Shown: piece after piece, positions 14,801 to 16,282 of the stretch
Layout: every line of letters begins with the position of its first letter
Position numbering within the stretch: position 1 is the stretch's first letter
Source: Clostridia bacterium
Lineage (GTDB): Bacteria > Bacillota > Clostridia > Christensenellales > CAG-1252
Direction of reading: 5' to 3'
DNA length: 16,282 nucleotides
Assembly (NCBI GenBank): GCA_016296985.1
Contig: JAEDHM010000016.1
Span: forward strand, 1 to 16,282
Program-made: the position numbers and the translations under genes
The notes under the pieces: model-generated
Told to the model about the DNA's origin: nothing
The model's database searches: none
What the model saw: the letters and a program-made list of their open reading frames with translations, nothing else

Positions 14801-14823
14801 AAATATTAAACACCTCCATTAGG

Positions 14824-15753
14824 TTAAAAAGCATTTTTATGTTTTTGCAAATCGCTCATAAGTTTAAGGATTTGCGCCCTTTCATCATCGCTTGTTGCTT
14901 TAGAATAGTCTTCTTGAAGAGAACGCATATTTTCTTTATACCATTCGTGTCTTATTCGCTTCAAACACTCGCGATAATAGGTTTCAGGGTTTGATACCTT
15001 TTCATAATTAAACTCTAGAATAGATTTCAACTCTGGGTCGTCGGAAGGCAAGGTTTCCATTGCTGTGAGATCGGCATTAAGCCCCTCCATCTTACACTTC
15101 AATAAATATTCATAAATTCTTTTATATTTGAAATCGATAAAGCAATCGGGATCAATATCCGCTTTTGCAAACTCTTTTCCATAATATATACAATAAAGGA
15201 TATATCGTGAGGCTTCGTAATAAGCACTATCTTGCAGTTTACGCTCAGGAACAGTCTCTTTCTCCTCAACTTCAAATATTCCCTTTTCTAAGGATTGACG
15301 AGGAATTGACGTTTTTTCAGATATATACTCAATGTAAGCACCCTGCTCCACAACGTCAAGGTCGGAAATTATTGCAAGAGCCTTTTTTGCATAACCACTG
15401 CGACCATCGGGTGTATTAAGATCAAAACTAGCCATTGCTTTTACCAAACGATATTCATACAACGGCAACGCCTTATTTAAGCAATCGTAAAAGGCTTCAA
15501 CGCCCTTATCTCTTACGACTTCGTCAGGATCCATATTTTCGGGGAGACAGACAACTTTAACGTTAAGATTATTGCTCTTTAAAATCTTCAAACCCCTCAA
15601 CGTACTCTCTTGTCCTGCCGAATCGCCGTCGTAACAAATATAAACGTCATTAACGTAGGATTTCAAAAGTTTTGCTTGTTGAACAGTCAATGCTGTACCC
15701 ATACTTGCTACAACGTTTTTAATACCTGCTTGATACAAAGCAATTACGTCCAT
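14824..15753 (-). CDS. dnaG: DNA primase DnaG, C-terminal portion after a frameshift
   Basis: This 309-residue frame carries most of the TOPRIM catalytic domain and the helicase-binding C-terminus of DnaG. Seen are MDVIALYQAG (the tail of the EGYMD motif), SMGTALT, and the metal-binding CYDGDSAGQEST with D42 and D44, then a helical C-terminal region that would contact DnaB/DnaC helicase. ATG 15753 is an internal methionine of the TOPRIM motif, not a normal start. In-frame upstream codons read RNNIIIVEGY, the missing strand of the same fold. The frame is therefore the continuation of the N-terminal part at 15761-16282, shifted by one base. No ribosome site suits independent translation. It may be a sequencing or assembly error, since primase is essential. 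Confidence 0.9.
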   Translation of the reverse strand: MDVIALYQAGIKNVVASMGTALTVQQAKLLKSYVNDVYICYDGDSAGQESTLRGLKILKSNNLNVKVVCLPENMDPDEVVRDKGVEAFYDCLNKALPLYEYRLVKAMASFDLNTPDGRSGYAKKALAIISDLDVVEQGAYIEYISEKTSIPRQSLEKGIFEVEEKETVPERKLQDSAYYEASRYILYCIYYGKEFAKADIDPDCFIDFKYKRIYEYLLKCKMEGLNADLTAMETLPSDDPELKSILEFNYEKVSNPETYYRECLKRIRHEWYKENMRSLQEDYSKATSDDERAQILKLMSDLQKHKNAF

Positions 15754-15760
15754 ATAGCCT

Positions 15761-16282
15761 TCAACGATTATAATATTGTTGCGTACGTGTAAGTTCTTTT
15801 ACGTTATTAAGATTAAACAATGTGCGATTTTTTACGAAAAGCAAAGTTTCCTTCGTGTTTTTATATTTGGCAAAATCGGATTTTTCCATCAACCTTCCAC
15901 CAAAAGCAACTACTCTTCCCAAAGGATCTATGATTGGCACAATCATGCGGCCACCTAAGGAATCATAAAATTTACCATTCTTTTCTGCAATCAAACCTAC
16001 GTCAAGCATTTGTTTACGAGTATAGCCCTTTTTCTCTAGTGCGGGGATCAAAGAATCAAAATCTTTTGATTTACCTAAGCCAAACTTTGTTGCCGTGGCT
16101 TTTGATATACCTCTTTTCTTCAAATAGTCTTGCGTTTCGGGGCTAAGTTGTAACTCGGAAAAATAATAACGTCCGGCATCCTTCATTAAGGAATAAAGTT
16201 TTTCCTTTTCTTCCTTACTCATGCCATCACGGCTAGTCAATGCAGGCATCTTAAGCCCTGCGCGATCCGCAAGAATTTTAAC
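15761..16282 (-). CDS. dnaG: DNA primase DnaG, N-terminal/core portion (5' end beyond the window)
   Basis: The frame is open to the right edge and begins in-window with VKILADRAGLKMPAL, a typical DnaG stretch after the zinc-binding domain, which lies outside. It carries the primase core: YFSELQLSPETQDYLKKRGIS, then FYDSLGGRMIVPIIDPLGRVVAFGGRLM, then FAKYKNTKETLLFVKNRTLFNLNNVKELT. After that the frame turns to TQQYYNR and a stop at 15761, where other primases continue into the TOPRIM strand. Skipping one base near 15781-15790 joins it cleanly to the downstream frame. The gene makes RNA primers for replication and heads the operon with sigA. Confidence 0.9.
   Translation of the reverse strand, partial: VKILADRAGLKMPALTSRDGMSKEEKEKLYSLMKDAGRYYFSELQLSPETQDYLKKRGISKATATKFGLGKSKDFDSLIPALEKKGYTRKQMLDVGLIAEKNGKFYDSLGGRMIVPIIDPLGRVVAFGGRLMEKSDFAKYKNTKETLLFVKNRTLFNLNNVKELTRTQQYYNR

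Noticed and set aside
15755..15770. Programmed frameshift at CGT TGA of dnaG, like prfB
   Set aside because: Slipping there would keep TQQYYNR in place of the hydrophobic NNIIIV strand, and the CGT codon is a poor slip site. A shift further upstream fits the fold better.
1..16282. CRISPR arrays, insertion sequences, tRNA or rRNA genes, prophage
   Set aside because: No regularly spaced repeats, transposase-like frames, tRNA cloverleafs or rRNA segments were seen on either strand.

Overview
This is a low-GC window with the hallmarks of a Firmicutes genome, most likely a Clostridia-class gut-type bacterium. The evidence is a long Bacillus/Clostridium-type signal recognition particle RNA with an Alu domain, the dnaG-sigA-trmK-nif3-zinc ribbon gene order, strong GGAGG-like ribosome binding sites and consensus SigA-type promoters. 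No species can be named from the sequence alone.

Layout, left to right. Positions 1-180 hold a GC-richer, highly structured plus-strand RNA candidate that ends in a U7 tract after interleaved stems (a possible H-type pseudoknot). A NudB-like NUDIX hydrolase (225-671, +) follows. Positions 672-1086 hold a second RNA candidate, on the minus strand (about 856 to 670), with its own promoter, a long rod-like fold and a U8 end, then AT-rich spacer and a bidirectional terminator. From 8287 down to 1087 runs a tightly packed minus-strand operon: ileS (type 2 IleRS) > a class I rRNA-type methyltransferase > a RluA-family pseudouridine synthase > a CtpE-like P-type cation ATPase, with gaps of 1, 1 and 8 nt. 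Between divergent promoters, the SRP RNA gene (about 8488-8788, +) leads directly into a NYN-LOTUS protein gene (8803-9648, +).

From the right edge down to 9649 runs a second minus-strand operon: dnaG (5' end outside the window, split by a +1 frameshift) > sigA/rpoD > trmK > Nif3/YqfO > coiled-coil zinc-ribbon protein > MutT-type NUDIX > sfsA > a single-pass SPOR-domain membrane protein. Most junctions overlap or nearly touch, implying translational coupling. The theme is replication, transcription, tRNA/rRNA modification and housekeeping. There are no transposases, phage genes or CRISPR arrays.

The least ordinary content is non-coding. There are two structured RNA candidates flanking one small NUDIX gene, and an SRP RNA whose terminator abuts the ribosome binding site of a putative RNA-binding nuclease. 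The dnaG frameshift and the absence of a T-box in front of ileS also deserve a check.
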